DNA of 64,000 nt from positions 62,001-126,000 of the forward strand of contig NZ_JQKO01000013.1 of NCBI RefSeq assembly GCF_000746085.1, written 5' to 3'. Under the pieces are notes generated by a model. That model worked only from the letters and a program-made list of their open reading frames with translations, was not told the origin of the DNA and did not search any database. The DNA comes from Methylocapsa aurea (lineage in GTDB: Bacteria > Pseudomonadota > Alphaproteobacteria > Rhizobiales > Beijerinckiaceae). The translations under genes were made by a program, and so were the position numbers. Positions 1 to 11,679 of the stretch are shown piece after piece; within the stretch, counting starts at the first letter, position 1; each line of letters begins with the position of its first letter.

Positions 1-599
1 CTGTCGCGGATCGCAGAATAATTCGCATCGCGGGCAAAACGCGTGGTGTATTGCTGTCCGACAAGAACAACGTCGATCCGGTTTTCCTTGAGCCAGCCGA
101 TTGTCGAGCGGACAGTGGCCTCGAAATCCCCCGGATCGATGCGGGCGAGCGCATCATTGGTCCCCAATTGCCAAAGAACGAGATCCGGACGATTGATTAC
201 GACTTCGCTCTTGACGCGCTCAGCGGTGGTCTCCGCGACTTCTCCGGTGACGCCGCGATTGATGATCTCGATATCGACGCCTTTTAGGGCGTGTTCGAGA
301 ATCTGCTCGAGCTGCGAGGAATAGCTCTTGCCATTCGACGGCGCGCCAACCCCAGAGGTCGAGGACGAGCCAATCGCCAGGATGCGCACCGTCCGGCGCT
401 CTTGCAGCGCCGCAGCGACATTGGGAAGCGAGGCGGGAGCGGCGATATCGCTCGCAGGGACGTAGCATGACGCGCTAAGCGGCGGCGCCATCGCGGGCGC
501 GGGCGCTTCTTCAGCACTAGAAAACGCGCTTGCGAAGATTGCGAACGCGAGGGCAAGAGCAGTTCGCTCCGCTAATCCGCCAGTGGCTTTTCGCGCCAT
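1..599 (-). CDS. SGNH/GDSL-type hydrolase, exported, 3' end outside window
   Basis: Read by hand on the minus strand from ATG 599; the frame stays open to base 1, so the C-terminus with the catalytic Asp/His is missing. The N-terminus (about 35 residues, hydrophobic stretch ALALAFAIFASAFSSAEE) looks like a signal peptide. SGNH block I is seen as ILAIGSSSTSGVG (Ser nucleophile) and block III/V-like LWQLGTNDAL (Asn) follows about 75 residues later. The family are esterases or acyl hydrolases; substrate unknown. The start overlaps the end of the OpgC-like gene by 28 bases, so the two are probably co-transcribed, which fits removal or transfer of acyl groups on envelope glycans (inference). Confidence 0.8.
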   Translation of the reverse strand, partial: MARKATGGLAERTALALAFAIFASAFSSAEEAPAPAMAPPLSASCYVPASDIAAPASLPNVAAALQERRTVRILAIGSSSTSGVGAPSNGKSYSSQLEQILEHALKGVDIEIINRGVTGEVAETTAERVKSEVVINRPDLVLWQLGTNDALARIDPGDFEATVRSTIGWLKENRIDVVLVGQQYTTRFARDANYSAIRD

Positions 600-1654
600 T
601 CCGATGCCCATGCCACAAGACCCATCAAGAAGAACCCTAGGATAACGATGAATGCATCGGTCGCAACATGTCCGCCATAGACGAAGCGGAAGATTTGACC
701 AGTGAGGCTTAAAATGGACCCGGCGCAGAAGACATTCAGCGAATTACGCCCAAGCAGGGAGAGAAAAGCAGAAGAGCGCGGCAGCCAACTGCGGATCGTT
801 GCAAAGGCCCCGGCAAAAAGGGCCATCAAAGCCATGCTATGAATGAGCCGCGCCGGCGACAGAAACGTCTTGTCGAACATGAAGAACAGGCGCGGAGCGG
901 GGAACTCGATCGGGGCAGGCGAAAAATCCATTATCGCCGCCCCGGCGCCGATTACAACAATCGGCAGGGCAAGACCGCGCAGAATGCGGTGATGACGTCG
1001 CGCAAAGGCGCCGAGGCCATCTTCCCCAGCGACGACAAAGCCGAGAATAAAAATGAGCTGCCAAGCCAAAGGATTGAAGAACCAGGTTCCCTCGACTGGC
1101 CAGGTCGGGAAATTCACTCCGAACGCAAGCGCGCCGATATAGATCGCGAGCGAAGCCGGCAGCAGAAGCGGCCTAGCACTGCGTTGCGTAAGCGCGATAA
1201 GCGGCGCACAGGCCATCAAGACGACGTAGAGCGGCAAGATGTTGAAATAGCCGAGCTGATGCGTGAGCAGAACGAGCCCAACGTGAGCCCTGACGGGATC
1301 GTTGAAGACGGCCGAGGCATTGTGCCAATCGAGGAGGAATGGCGCGTCAAGAACAATCGTAGCCGCCGCGAGAAGAGCGATCGCGATTTCTGTGATGACC
1401 GTCTGCGCGACATAAACACGCAAGGCGCGGCTTTCGAGCCGCAGAATGAGCGCCCCCTTGGAGCGCCCGCTCGCTGGGCCTTCAACGAGCTTACGCAGCG
1501 CACAACCAGCGAGAAACACGAAAAGCTCGGCGGAGTCGGAAAGCGACACATTGCGAAATGTGAAGCGTTCGAAATAGAGACCCGGAACATGATTGACGAA
1601 AATTGTGAGAAGCGCGAAGCCGCGCCAGAAATCGATCTCATTTGGTATGCGCAT
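572..1654 (-). CDS. OpgC-domain membrane acyltransferase-like protein
   Basis: Multi-pass inner-membrane protein of the OpgC_C family, whose characterised members transfer succinyl groups to osmoregulated periplasmic glucans. The family N-terminus is clear: IDFWRGFALLTIFVNHVPG, then FTFRNVSLSDSAELFVFLAG, followed by about nine further hydrophobic segments. The frame is open back to an ATG at 1735, but family members begin about ten residues before the D-x-x-RG motif, so Met at 1654 is preferred. It lies 3' of the NAD(P)HX repair gene and overlaps the SGNH hydrolase gene. Actual acyl donor and glycan are unknown. Confidence 0.8.
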   Translation of the reverse strand: MRIPNEIDFWRGFALLTIFVNHVPGLYFERFTFRNVSLSDSAELFVFLAGCALRKLVEGPASGRSKGALILRLESRALRVYVAQTVITEIAIALLAAATIVLDAPFLLDWHNASAVFNDPVRAHVGLVLLTHQLGYFNILPLYVVLMACAPLIALTQRSARPLLLPASLAIYIGALAFGVNFPTWPVEGTWFFNPLAWQLIFILGFVVAGEDGLGAFARRHHRILRGLALPIVVIGAGAAIMDFSPAPIEFPAPRLFFMFDKTFLSPARLIHSMALMALFAGAFATIRSWLPRSSAFLSLLGRNSLNVFCAGSILSLTGQIFRFVYGGHVATDAFIVILGFFLMGLVAWASEWREKPLAD

Positions 1655-1751
1655 GACTTTTTTCGAGATTCCTCGCGTCTCGCTACCTGGCAGGCATCCC
1701 GGCAACTGGGCCTCCCGCCAAATTTGAAAGGTCATCGCCGACCGGCGGCTT

Positions 1752-3371
1752 TCAGGCCCGCCGCAACATCAGGCTCTCGAACAAAACGCGCAAGACCGGC
1801 GGCAGATTTTCGGGAATATCTTCCGCAATCAATCCAGGGCCAAACTGGCGAGCCGAGGCGCCATGCAGCCAGACGGCAGCCGACGCCGCCTCGAAAGGCG
1901 GCATGGATTGCGCCAGAAGTCCCCCAATAATTCCCGCCAGCACGTCGCCCGACCCCGCGGTGGCGAGCCAGGGCGGCAGATCCTCCGCAATGCTCGCGCC
2001 GCCACCCGGATGCGCAACGACGGTGTCGGCGCCTTTCAGCAGGACGACAGCGCCGCTCAAAGCCGCCGCCGCGCGGACCCGTTCGAGTTTGGACGGCGAA
2101 TGCAACGCGGCCAAACGCGCGCGCAAGATCTCGGGGTCCGGCTCGCGCTTGCGCCATGCGTCTGCGACATCCGACGTCAACATGCCGAAGAGGCGCGCGA
2201 ATTCGCCATCATGAGGCGTCAGGACGACCGGCGCGCCCGACGCCTCAATCGCTTGCGCAAGGCACAAGGCGTCGCCTTCGAAACTTGTCAGCGCATCGGC
2301 GTCGAGCACAATGGCGCGGCGCGCCTCCGGAGATTTCGCATCGGCTTCAAGCGCGGCCAGCGCGAAATCCCGCGTCGCCGCGCCGACCCCCAATCCGGGA
2401 CCCATGACGAGGGCGTTCTTGCGGCGATCCTTGAGGAGGTCGGCAAGCTCGTCCGGCGCATCGCAAAGGCGGGTCATGACAGCGGTCAGCGCCGCCGCAT
2501 GGACGCCAAGCGCCTCCCTTGGCGTCGCAACGGTGACCAGTCCCGCCCCCGCGCGCAAGGCGCCGCGCGCGGCAAGCCGCGCCGCGCCGGTATGCGCCAG
2601 CCCGCCGGAAAGGACGAGGGCGTGACCGCGCGAATATTTATGGCCATCGACGCGCGGAACTGGGAAATGGCTTTTCCAGATCGCCGGCCCATTGGCCAGA
2701 GTCTGGGGATTGATTATCGACAGAACGGATTCCGCAATTCCAATATCGGCGATCACAGTCCGCCCGCAATGCAGGCGACCCGGCAGCAGGAGATGGCCGG
2801 GCTTGCGCCGAAAAAACGTGACCGTGCGCTCCGCCTGGACCGCCACTCCGCGAATCTGGCCGCTTGAGCCGTCAATTCCAGAAGGAACGTCGATGGAAAG
2901 GATAGGCTTTCCGGACGCGCGCGCCCATTCATTGAGCCGCAGGACCGCAGCTTTGGCGCTCCCATCGAGATCGCGCGCGAGACCCGCGCCGAAAAGCGCG
3001 TCGATGGCGAGATCGGCGCCATCAAGACTTAGCTCGTCGATCGCGGAGACATCGCCATTCCAGGCATTAGCGGCGCAAGCCGCGTCGCCGCGCAACGCGT
3101 CGAGGCGACCAAGCAGACCGAGCGCAATGAAAAAGCCCCGCGCGGCGAGGAGGCGCGCGGCGACGAAGCCGTCTCCGCCATTGTTGCCCGGCCCGCAAAA
3201 AATAACGATGCGGCCTTGGCGCGGAGCAAGAAGCTCGGCCTCTCGCGCCACAGCGGCGCCGGCGCTTTCCATCAGGAAAGATCCAGGCGGCCCAGCGGCA
3301 ATGGTCAGCCGGTCGGCGGCGGCCATTTCCATATTGGTCAGAAGCTCGGGCTTTGAGGCGTCAGGCGACAT
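1752..3371 (-). CDS. nnr: Bifunctional NAD(P)HX epimerase/dehydratase
   Basis: Cytosolic repair enzyme that restores hydrated NADH/NADPH: the N-terminal YjeF_N domain epimerises R- and S-NAD(P)HX, and the C-terminal ribokinase-like domain dehydrates S-NAD(P)HX using ADP or ATP. Seen in sequence: FCGPGNNGGDGFVAARLL in the N-terminal half (YjeF_N signature), VVLTPHDGEFARLFG in the middle of the second domain, and TAGSGDVLAGIIGGLLAQ near the end (anion hole and catalytic Asp of NnrD). About 540 residues, the usual length for the fusion. The frame extends to an ATG at 3431; Met 3371 is closer to the family start. No clear Shine-Dalgarno decides it. Confidence 0.92.
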   Translation of the reverse strand: MSPDASKPELLTNMEMAAADRLTIAAGPPGSFLMESAGAAVAREAELLAPRQGRIVIFCGPGNNGGDGFVAARLLAARGFFIALGLLGRLDALRGDAACAANAWNGDVSAIDELSLDGADLAIDALFGAGLARDLDGSAKAAVLRLNEWARASGKPILSIDVPSGIDGSSGQIRGVAVQAERTVTFFRRKPGHLLLPGRLHCGRTVIADIGIAESVLSIINPQTLANGPAIWKSHFPVPRVDGHKYSRGHALVLSGGLAHTGAARLAARGALRAGAGLVTVATPREALGVHAAALTAVMTRLCDAPDELADLLKDRRKNALVMGPGLGVGAATRDFALAALEADAKSPEARRAIVLDADALTSFEGDALCLAQAIEASGAPVVLTPHDGEFARLFGMLTSDVADAWRKREPDPEILRARLAALHSPSKLERVRAAAALSGAVVLLKGADTVVAHPGGGASIAEDLPPWLATAGSGDVLAGIIGGLLAQSMPPFEAASAAVWLHGASARQFGPGLIAEDIPENLPPVLRVLFESLMLRRA

Positions 3372-3595
3372 GGAAAACCCGTGACGGCGAGAGAGCGCAG
3401 AAGGCGGCAAGCCCGGCGGCGATGAAGCCATCTTGGAGGCAAATCCAGATCAATGCTGCTTTCATGGCGCCGTCAAGTTGACATGGCAATCAGCGGCGGC
3501 TAACCGAAAAGGTCCCGAAAGATGCGCCCTGCTGCTCACGTCGTTTGGCCGTCGTTCTTTTTCAGCGCGGTGCTTGTGGCGGCGAACGACGCATC

Positions 3596-3925
3596 ATGAA
3601 ACCAACTATTGCAAAGTTCTGTATAGGCCAGGTGGTCAAGCACCGGAAATATCCATTCCGCGGGATTATCTACGACGTCGATCCAGTGTTTTCGAATACT
3701 GACGAATGGTGGCTCTCGATCCCCGCGGACGTGCGGCCGCGCAAGGATCAGCCCTTTTATCATCTCTTCGCCGAAAACGCCGAGACTGAATATGTCGCCT
3801 ATGTTTCGGAGCAAAACCTTCTGCCCGACACCTCTGGCGATCCGGTCCGCCACCCGCAGGTCGACAAGATGTTCGTGCGGGCCGACGACGGCGGCTACCA
3901 AATCAGGACCACACGCCTGAACTAA
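3596..3925 (+). CDS. hspQ: Heat-shock protein HspQ (YccV family)
   Basis: Small cytosolic protein of 109 residues with the whole YccV/HspQ fold: KFCIGQVVKHRKYPFRGIIY at the start, the DEWWLSIP segment, and QPFYHLFAEN followed by YVSEQNLL. In enterobacteria HspQ is a Lon specificity-enhancing factor and hemimethylated-DNA binding protein; a lon paralogue is encoded at 48.4 kb in this window. The start was placed at the ATG 3596, the conserved MKPTIAKFCIGQVV start, rather than at the upstream in-frame ATG 3545. It is transcribed divergently from the NAD(P)HX repair gene. Confidence 0.93.
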   Translation: MKPTIAKFCIGQVVKHRKYPFRGIIYDVDPVFSNTDEWWLSIPADVRPRKDQPFYHLFAENAETEYVAYVSEQNLLPDTSGDPVRHPQVDKMFVRADDGGYQIRTTRLN

Positions 3926-3980
3926 AGCGTTTCCCGATCAGATGGAGTCGTCTGATCGACATTTTCGGAGCATGCTCTGA
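3926..3980. repeat. Short intergenic palindromic repeat (TCCGATC type)
   Basis: Sequence CCCGATCAGATGGAGTCGTC followed by TGATCGA resembles stretches at 41354-41410, 44819-44850 and 30972-31010. It directly follows the hspQ stop codon. Part of a dispersed intergenic repeat family of this genome. Confidence 0.55.
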
Positions 3981-3988
3981 AGGCTCAG

Positions 3989-4753
3989 TTATTTGCGACG
4001 GTCTTCAAGCTCAAGGGTCACCAGTCGGGCCAGAAGCGTCGCCGGATAGAGCTGGCCGATGATCGCTTCGAGATTGCAAAGGCTGCGCGCTGCCGGATGC
4101 ACCGGCAAAATATCCCCGTAGCCAATCGTGGTCAGCGTCACGAAGCTAAAATAGATCAGATTGCTGGCGACTTCCGGACTGTTCTCAACAGACAAACCCT
4201 TGAATGCATTGGGCGCCAGCAAACCAACAAATGTGAACAGCGCCACAAAGGTCAGTCCGATCGTCAGATAGAGCAAAACAGCCCCGTTGACGCGATGATA
4301 GGTTATCCGGCCAGGCGCAAAGACCGCGCGGGCGATGACGAAGATAAGCAAGACATTCATGGCGAGGGTTGCTCCAGCCTCGAGAAACAGGTCGAGATTG
4401 GAAGGAAGCTTCAATCGAAGAAGCACTGCCGCGGCGGCGAGGCCGACGGCAAGCACAATCACCAAGATCGCCATCAACCTCTTTGACTGGACAAGGACGC
4501 AGCTCGCTAGCAAGAGCACGATGGCAAAACCGTTCCCTTGCGCCGAAATGACGCCAGTCGCGTGGAGGGGCAGGATCACGAAAATCAGAAACGCCAGCAG
4601 TATCGTCAGCACGCTAAGAGTGGGATCGTGAATCTGATCCCGCACGCGGCCGAGGCGCTTTTTTACATCGCCGTCCATTGCCCGGATCCGCTGGCCTCGG
4701 CCAAGCCGAGGGCGCTGCGCGATCCCGCCATCTTGCTCAACCATCTTGCTCAA
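3989..4753 (-). CDS. Potassium-channel-type membrane protein
   Basis: Inner-membrane protein of 254 residues with about five hydrophobic helices, then a pore loop with the K+ selectivity filter FVTLTTIGYGDILPVHP and a last helix of moderate hydrophobicity. The 2TM ion-channel (Ion_trans_2) module is therefore C-terminal, preceded by extra membrane segments and by a basic cytoplasmic N-terminus. No RCK or cyclic-nucleotide domain is attached, so gating is unknown. The first 25 residues are weakly supported; Met at 4678 is an alternative start. It lies between hspQ and gyrA, convergent with hspQ. Confidence 0.8.
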   Translation of the reverse strand: MSKMVEQDGGIAQRPRLGRGQRIRAMDGDVKKRLGRVRDQIHDPTLSVLTILLAFLIFVILPLHATGVISAQGNGFAIVLLLASCVLVQSKRLMAILVIVLAVGLAAAAVLLRLKLPSNLDLFLEAGATLAMNVLLIFVIARAVFAPGRITYHRVNGAVLLYLTIGLTFVALFTFVGLLAPNAFKGLSVENSPEVASNLIYFSFVTLTTIGYGDILPVHPAARSLCNLEAIIGQLYPATLLARLVTLELEDRRK

Positions 4754-4825
4754 GACGCTCCATGCGCTGTTCGGAATTTACGCCGCCGCATTTCAGTTAT
4801 CGGCATGAGTGAATTTCTGCCGCCT

Positions 4826-7630
<2,805 letters not shown>

Positions 7631-7785
7631 AGCGGTCGAATCCAGAATATGAGAGAATATTTCAGCCTATCGAAGACCGTCGGAAAACGCCAGATCCGCA
7701 GCGGCGGAACTTCAAAGGGCGAGCGGTTGAGGCGGCGTTTTGCGCCGCCCCCGGTTCCCCTGCCCCGAACGAAATGGGACGGCCG

Positions 7786-8280
7786 CTAAAATGGAATATC
7801 GTCGTCGATCATGTCGCCAAGGCGGCTTGCTCCCGCGCTCGCGGGACGCCGCTCCGCCGGCGCCGAGCGGCCGGAGCTCGAGGGTTCGAAACCGCCGCTC
7901 CGATCCGCATCGGCGGACTCGCCGCGACCGCGGCTATCCAAAAGAGTCAGTTCGCCGCGAAAGCGTTGAAGAACGACTTCCGTCGTCTTGCGCTGATTGC
8001 CGTCGCGATCGGTATATTCGCGCGTCTGCAATTGGCCTTCAATGTAAATCTTGGAGCCCTTCTTGCAATACTGCTCGGCAATCTTGCCCAGATTCTCATT
8101 GAAGATCACGACATTATGCCATTCGGTCCGGTCCTTGCGCTCGCCCGAAGCTTTGTCGCGCCACGATTCCGTCGTGGCCAGACTGAAGCTCACGACGGGA
8201 TCGCCTGCGCCTGTGCGGCGCACTTCCGGATCGCGGCCAAGATTGCCGACGAGTATGACTTTGTTGACGCTCCCCGACAT
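7786..8280 (-). CDS. ssb: Single-stranded DNA-binding protein
   Basis: Homotetrameric OB-fold protein protecting single-stranded DNA in replication, recombination and repair. Residues 1-110 form the OB fold (MSGSVNKVILVGNLGRDPEV, then FSLATTESWRD and WHNVVIF). A flexible Gly/Ser/Arg-rich linker follows, and the acidic protein-interaction tip DDDIPF ends the protein. Length 164, normal. A perfect alphaproteobacterial LexA box lies 137 bases upstream (8417-8431), so SOS control is likely. gyrA follows on the same strand after about 155 bases. Confidence 0.97.
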   Translation of the reverse strand: MSGSVNKVILVGNLGRDPEVRRTGAGDPVVSFSLATTESWRDKASGERKDRTEWHNVVIFNENLGKIAEQYCKKGSKIYIEGQLQTREYTDRDGNQRKTTEVVLQRFRGELTLLDSRGRGESADADRSGGFEPSSSGRSAPAERRPASAGASRLGDMIDDDIPF

Positions 8281-9009
8281 GAACTCTCTCCCTTAAACCG
8301 AAACCAAACCGCCGATGAATTAAGCCTGAGATTATGACCTCGCACATCCTTATCCGATTGGCGTGGCTTGCCGCGCCGGATGCTCGCGTTGTCCACGAAA
8401 ATCGAACCAACCCTATGTTCTTTTTTTGTTCTAGCACCCTGCTCCCGCCGAGGCAAGGCGAGCATAGGCGGATATGAGCGCAACGACGCGCGGCCTAGGT
8501 TCAGCGATTGCGCTTTGGCCAATTAGTCGAATAGCATCAGCAATCTCGCGGCAAATCAATTCTACCATTCAGCCCGATCAGATCCACGCAAGCGATCGGC
8601 GGCATGGATGCGTGGGCAAGATGTATCGAGACAGCTTCCGCAAAGCGTTTTCAGTTCGCGCCGGCCCCGGCTCGAAGAATGATTCGGTTGAAGTGGAATC
8701 GCCAGGATTGACCGAAGGGAGCGGATGACTCCCATCCGTTTGGGTGGCTTATCCACCAGCTCTTTGATTTTACAAGCTAATGAGCTTTAATTCCAGCGCC
8801 CTAAGCGTCTGGATCGGACGACAAGCGACGCGATAAAAGACGTGACTTGCATTGATTTCTTTGAAAGCTCATAAGGCGCAAGTGCAAGTTATCCGAGTAC
8901 TCGAAACGCGAACCCATTCGATGCGGCGCGCCTGTCAGCCTCGGGTTTATATGCGCCGCTCTTCTTTCCCTCAGGCGACGCGCGCTTCCCGGTATCTTTT
9001 GGAAAATCT
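8281..9009. other. Gap between ssb and the next gene; no uvrA
   Basis: About 730 bases with no convincing gene. It holds the LexA box at 8417-8431. In many alphaproteobacteria uvrA is divergent from ssb here; no uvrA reading frame is present. A plus-strand frame at 8474-8728 (84 codons) has no recognisable family and is not called. Confidence 0.6.
8417..8431 (-). promoter_or_regulatory. LexA (SOS) box upstream of ssb
   Basis: GTTC (8417-8420), seven T residues, GTTC (8428-8431). This is an exact match to the alphaproteobacterial LexA operator GTTC-N7-GTTC. It lies 137 bases upstream of the ssb ATG. The minus strand has a plausible -35-like TTGGTT just downstream, so LexA would block ssb transcription. 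Direct match seen; control inferred. Confidence 0.75.
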
Positions 9010-9759
9010 ATGAAACGTCAGCCCAAACCATTCGCGGTCGAGATCAAGCGCTCGCGCCGTTCTCCTAGCCCATTATCTCCCTCGCCTGCGGGGGACCCCG
9101 AGAGAGGGAGGCATGAGCCCGCTGAGCCTGCTTTCCTTGAAAAAGTCTCCCATCCTTCGTCATGCGACGCCGACCTGGTGGTTCCTGCCTTTCTTCAACA
9201 GGATAAAGGATCTCGCAGGCCTGTCTCCAAGCCAACCTCCCAAGAATCCCTCTGGGAAGTCTTCAAGGATAAAACCCAAGTCTTCGCGTCCGCGTCCCCC
9301 CAAAATGCCGAGCCTCAACCTTCCAGCGACCGCGCCCCGCCGCGCATCCTGCAGAGCCTCGATCTCGTCGAACGCGTCGAACCAGAACCTCAGGTGAAGC
9401 CAGAACGGCAAGTCCGCCGGCAAAAGGAAAACATGCGCGCTGAAGCCGCCTCTAGTGGCGAAGCGGACACAGGTTCGAGCCGGGAAAATGCGGCGCGGCG
9501 AAAGCCCGCAACCGCGACGCGATTGAAGCCGGTCAAAGAACGCGCCGCGACGGCGCTGAACAGCCACGCGGCGCAGCAAAAATCTAAGCCAGCGGGAGCT
9601 GTTGTCGCCGCCCCTATTCTAGTAGTCGATCCGGCGCATAAAGATCCGGAGCCGCGCTCAATTCGCGTGCGAGCCTTCTTGAAGCGAGGCCGCGAGGATG
9701 TCGCTGCTCTCCCACCCGGCCAGCGCTGGAAGCGCCGGCTTCATCCCAGCGCCCGCTAA
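9010..9759 (+). CDS. Hypothetical basic, disordered protein
   Basis: A 249-residue frame rich in Arg, Lys, Pro, Ala, Ser and Glu, with no hydrophobic segment and no recognised domain. Its ends look structured and may be conserved: MKRQPKPFAVEIKRSRR at the start and LPPGQRWKRRLHPSAR at the end; the middle is low complexity. I recall similar short-motif proteins in other Hyphomicrobiales, but no function is known to me. The strong positive charge allows nucleic-acid binding (speculation). It ends about 145 bases before tRNA-fMet. The Shine-Dalgarno is weak (TTGGAAAATCT), so the start is only likely. Confidence 0.6.
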   Translation: MKRQPKPFAVEIKRSRRSPSPLSPSPAGDPERGRHEPAEPAFLEKVSHPSSCDADLVVPAFLQQDKGSRRPVSKPTSQESLWEVFKDKTQVFASASPQNAEPQPSSDRAPPRILQSLDLVERVEPEPQVKPERQVRRQKENMRAEAASSGEADTGSSRENAARRKPATATRLKPVKERAATALNSHAAQQKSKPAGAVVAAPILVVDPAHKDPEPRSIRVRAFLKRGREDVAALPPGQRWKRRLHPSAR

Positions 9760-9904
9760 CGGCCGAAGCTCCATCTTCCCGAACTTGGAAGGATCCCTTG
9801 CCAGGCGACTCTACTCTTACCGTTACCGCCGCGCTTTCGGCCATAAGGGCCGGAGAGACTTCCAGTTCTTGCCCTCTGCTGCTACAAGCCAAGTTCGCCT
9901 TTGA

Positions 9905-9981
<77 letters not shown>

Positions 9982-10011
9982 TCTCAACTTGCTATGCCTC
10001 GGCCCTTGCGG

Positions 10012-10284
10012 CTAGGGTTTGCTCTTAAGCGAAACCGCAAGGATTCCAAAAAGGTCGCCTCGTACGTCGACCTGTAATTCGCCGCTTTCTGGCGCTGCGA
10101 CGATTGCCTTCACTAACGATCGCAGAACCTCACCGGCTTCGAGCGGCTTGGCCTCGGCTTCCTCTTGCAATGCGTCGTATAGCTCGGCGGCCGGGATTCG
10201 GCAAAAGTTGGCCATCTCCGCGTTCCCTACAATCAAGGGAGCAAAGTTCAACGCCGATTGAACGGCTTGGAGCGCCTCGCGCAT
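10012..10284 (-). pseudogene. Remnant of large serine recombinase, C-terminal end
   Basis: Ninety residues that match only the extreme C-terminus of large serine site-specific recombinases: a helical AELYDALQEEAEA segment, then VLRSLVKAIVAAPESGELQV and DVRGDLFGILAVSLKSKP. The catalytic resolvase domain and zinc ribbon are absent; the sequence further upstream (10285-10555) is not in a readable recombinase frame. The fragment ends 30 bases from the CCA end of tRNA-fMet, the usual place for an integrase. It is best read as the scar of a decayed integrative element at the left edge of the accessory island. Confidence 0.65.
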
Positions 10285-10738
10285 TACGGTTCACGAGGGT
10301 GCTCGGGCCCCTCGGCGTTGAAGTGAAGAACCCCACACGATCTGTAGGCCGACGCCGAGGATTCGCGCGGCGTCCGAGCCGCGGACCGACATCGTAAATC
10401 TCGGCCAGCGCCATCCTTCGACGGGCTCTATAGATGCCAGTTTTGATCGGGATCGCGCGATTGACGCGCAAGCCTTCACAGCGAAGCAGCGTCAAAGTCT
10501 GAGCAAAACGGGAGAGGCGCAGCCATGGCAAACCCTTCGAGGAGATGTTTGCCATGTTGAATCAGAACTTCGCCAATTCAGGAATTGACCGCGTCAGTCA
10601 AATAAGCGGGAACTTGGCGCAAGATTCAAACTTGATCATCCGACAAGCTAAGCCACCGACAGGATACGATATTGACATATATTATTATATCACTATTAAC
10701 ATGGTATATTCATCACTCTGCACAAAGAGACGATCGAT

Positions 10739-11563
10739 ATGCCAGTCAGGAATTCAATCCGTTTTTGGATGGCGCCCATACTGGTGACAGTTGCCCTTCC
10801 AATTACGGAGCAAGCCAAGACTGCAACCATCATATTCGACCCGAACAACCCTGCCGCCTCTGGCTATACTAAGGTCTTCGAAGACCAGTTTAGCGGCTAT
10901 TCGCTCGACACGACCAAGTGGAGTACGGGTTGGGCCTGGAGCCAAGGCGCCGGAACAAACAGCACTTACCCAAATGATGAAGCTCTACCATCCAATATTT
11001 TCCTAAAAAACGGCGTCGCCCATTTCGCAGTCACCAAAGGGCCGACGCCATCCGGGCTGCGATATGGTTCCGCGGTGGCGACAACCTATGGCAAATTTGC
11101 GCAGGCTTATGGCTATTGGGAAGCGGGCATACAGATGCCAACGAATGCCCATGGGATATGGCCTGCTTTCTGGTTGGTTCCTACTGATTTCAGCTGGCCG
11201 CCGGAAATAGATATCATGGAATGGCTTGGTAAAGAGCCAACTGTTGATTACATGACGCTTCATTACCGAGAAAATGGAATTCATAAGCAAGTAGGCGCAA
11301 ATTTTAATGACAAAAGTGTCTCAACAGGCTATCATAAACTAGGCATGTTGTGGACGCCAACGTCTGTGACATGGTATATAGATGGAATTCAGAGATCTAC
11401 GACAAACATCGGGATACCAACAAAGAAAATGTACATTATTCTTAACAATGATACAGGTGGATGGGACGGAAATATTGTAGATTCTACAACCGTATTTCCA
11501 TCAATTCTCGGTGTGTCCTACGTGCGGGTATTCAAGGCCCCTAGCTATAATGTTGCGAACTGA
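10739..11563 (+). CDS. Secreted glycoside hydrolase family 16 protein
   Basis: GH16 beta-glycanase of 274 residues. The catalytic signature is PPEIDIMEWLG with nucleophile Glu156, Asp158 and acid/base Glu161; GYWEAGIQMP and HGIWPAFWLVP before it are typical. A signal peptide (about residues 8-29, MAPILVTVALPITEQAKTA) sends it out of the cell. GH16 members such as ExoK and ExsH cut bacterial exopolysaccharides, and the gene lies near polysaccharide synthesis genes, so processing or release of the local polymer is likely (inference). The upstream region 10670-10735 is very AT-rich, and codon use is more AT than in the core genes, which suggests transfer. Confidence 0.9.
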   Translation: MPVRNSIRFWMAPILVTVALPITEQAKTATIIFDPNNPAASGYTKVFEDQFSGYSLDTTKWSTGWAWSQGAGTNSTYPNDEALPSNIFLKNGVAHFAVTKGPTPSGLRYGSAVATTYGKFAQAYGYWEAGIQMPTNAHGIWPAFWLVPTDFSWPPEIDIMEWLGKEPTVDYMTLHYRENGIHKQVGANFNDKSVSTGYHKLGMLWTPTSVTWYIDGIQRSTTNIGIPTKKMYIILNNDTGGWDGNIVDSTTVFPSILGVSYVRVFKAPSYNVAN

Positions 11564-11565
11564 TT

Positions 11566-11668
11566 TAGAGCGCTTTCGGTTTCGGCGGAATTAGAAAGCA
11601 GCTCTGGGTCTTTATTTGGTCGCATTTTCTTAACGCAACCGGTTTCCACCTCGCTCGAAAATGCTCCA
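11566..11668 (+). repeat. Long REP-like repeat, copy 1
   Basis: About 100 bases starting AGAGCGCTTTCGGTTTCGGC and ending GCTCGAAAATGCTC. The same sequence occurs in inverse orientation at 38331-38434, and its right half recurs at 30885-30951 and 45887-45963. It sits directly after the GH16 stop codon. Confidence 0.75.
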
Positions 11669-11679
11669 GTGGATCGAAT

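Noticed and set aside
839-1930. Long plus-strand frame of 363 codons
   Set aside because: It is the antisense shadow of the OpgC-like gene; highly charged, no family, no Shine-Dalgarno. The GC-rich genome gives many such frames (also 5402-6283, 6314-7456, 39413-41089, 42252-43418, 48842-50671, 62085-63263).
8474-8728. Possible small gene after the LexA box
   Set aside because: Eighty-four codons with no family, weak start and no conserved feature; more likely non-coding.
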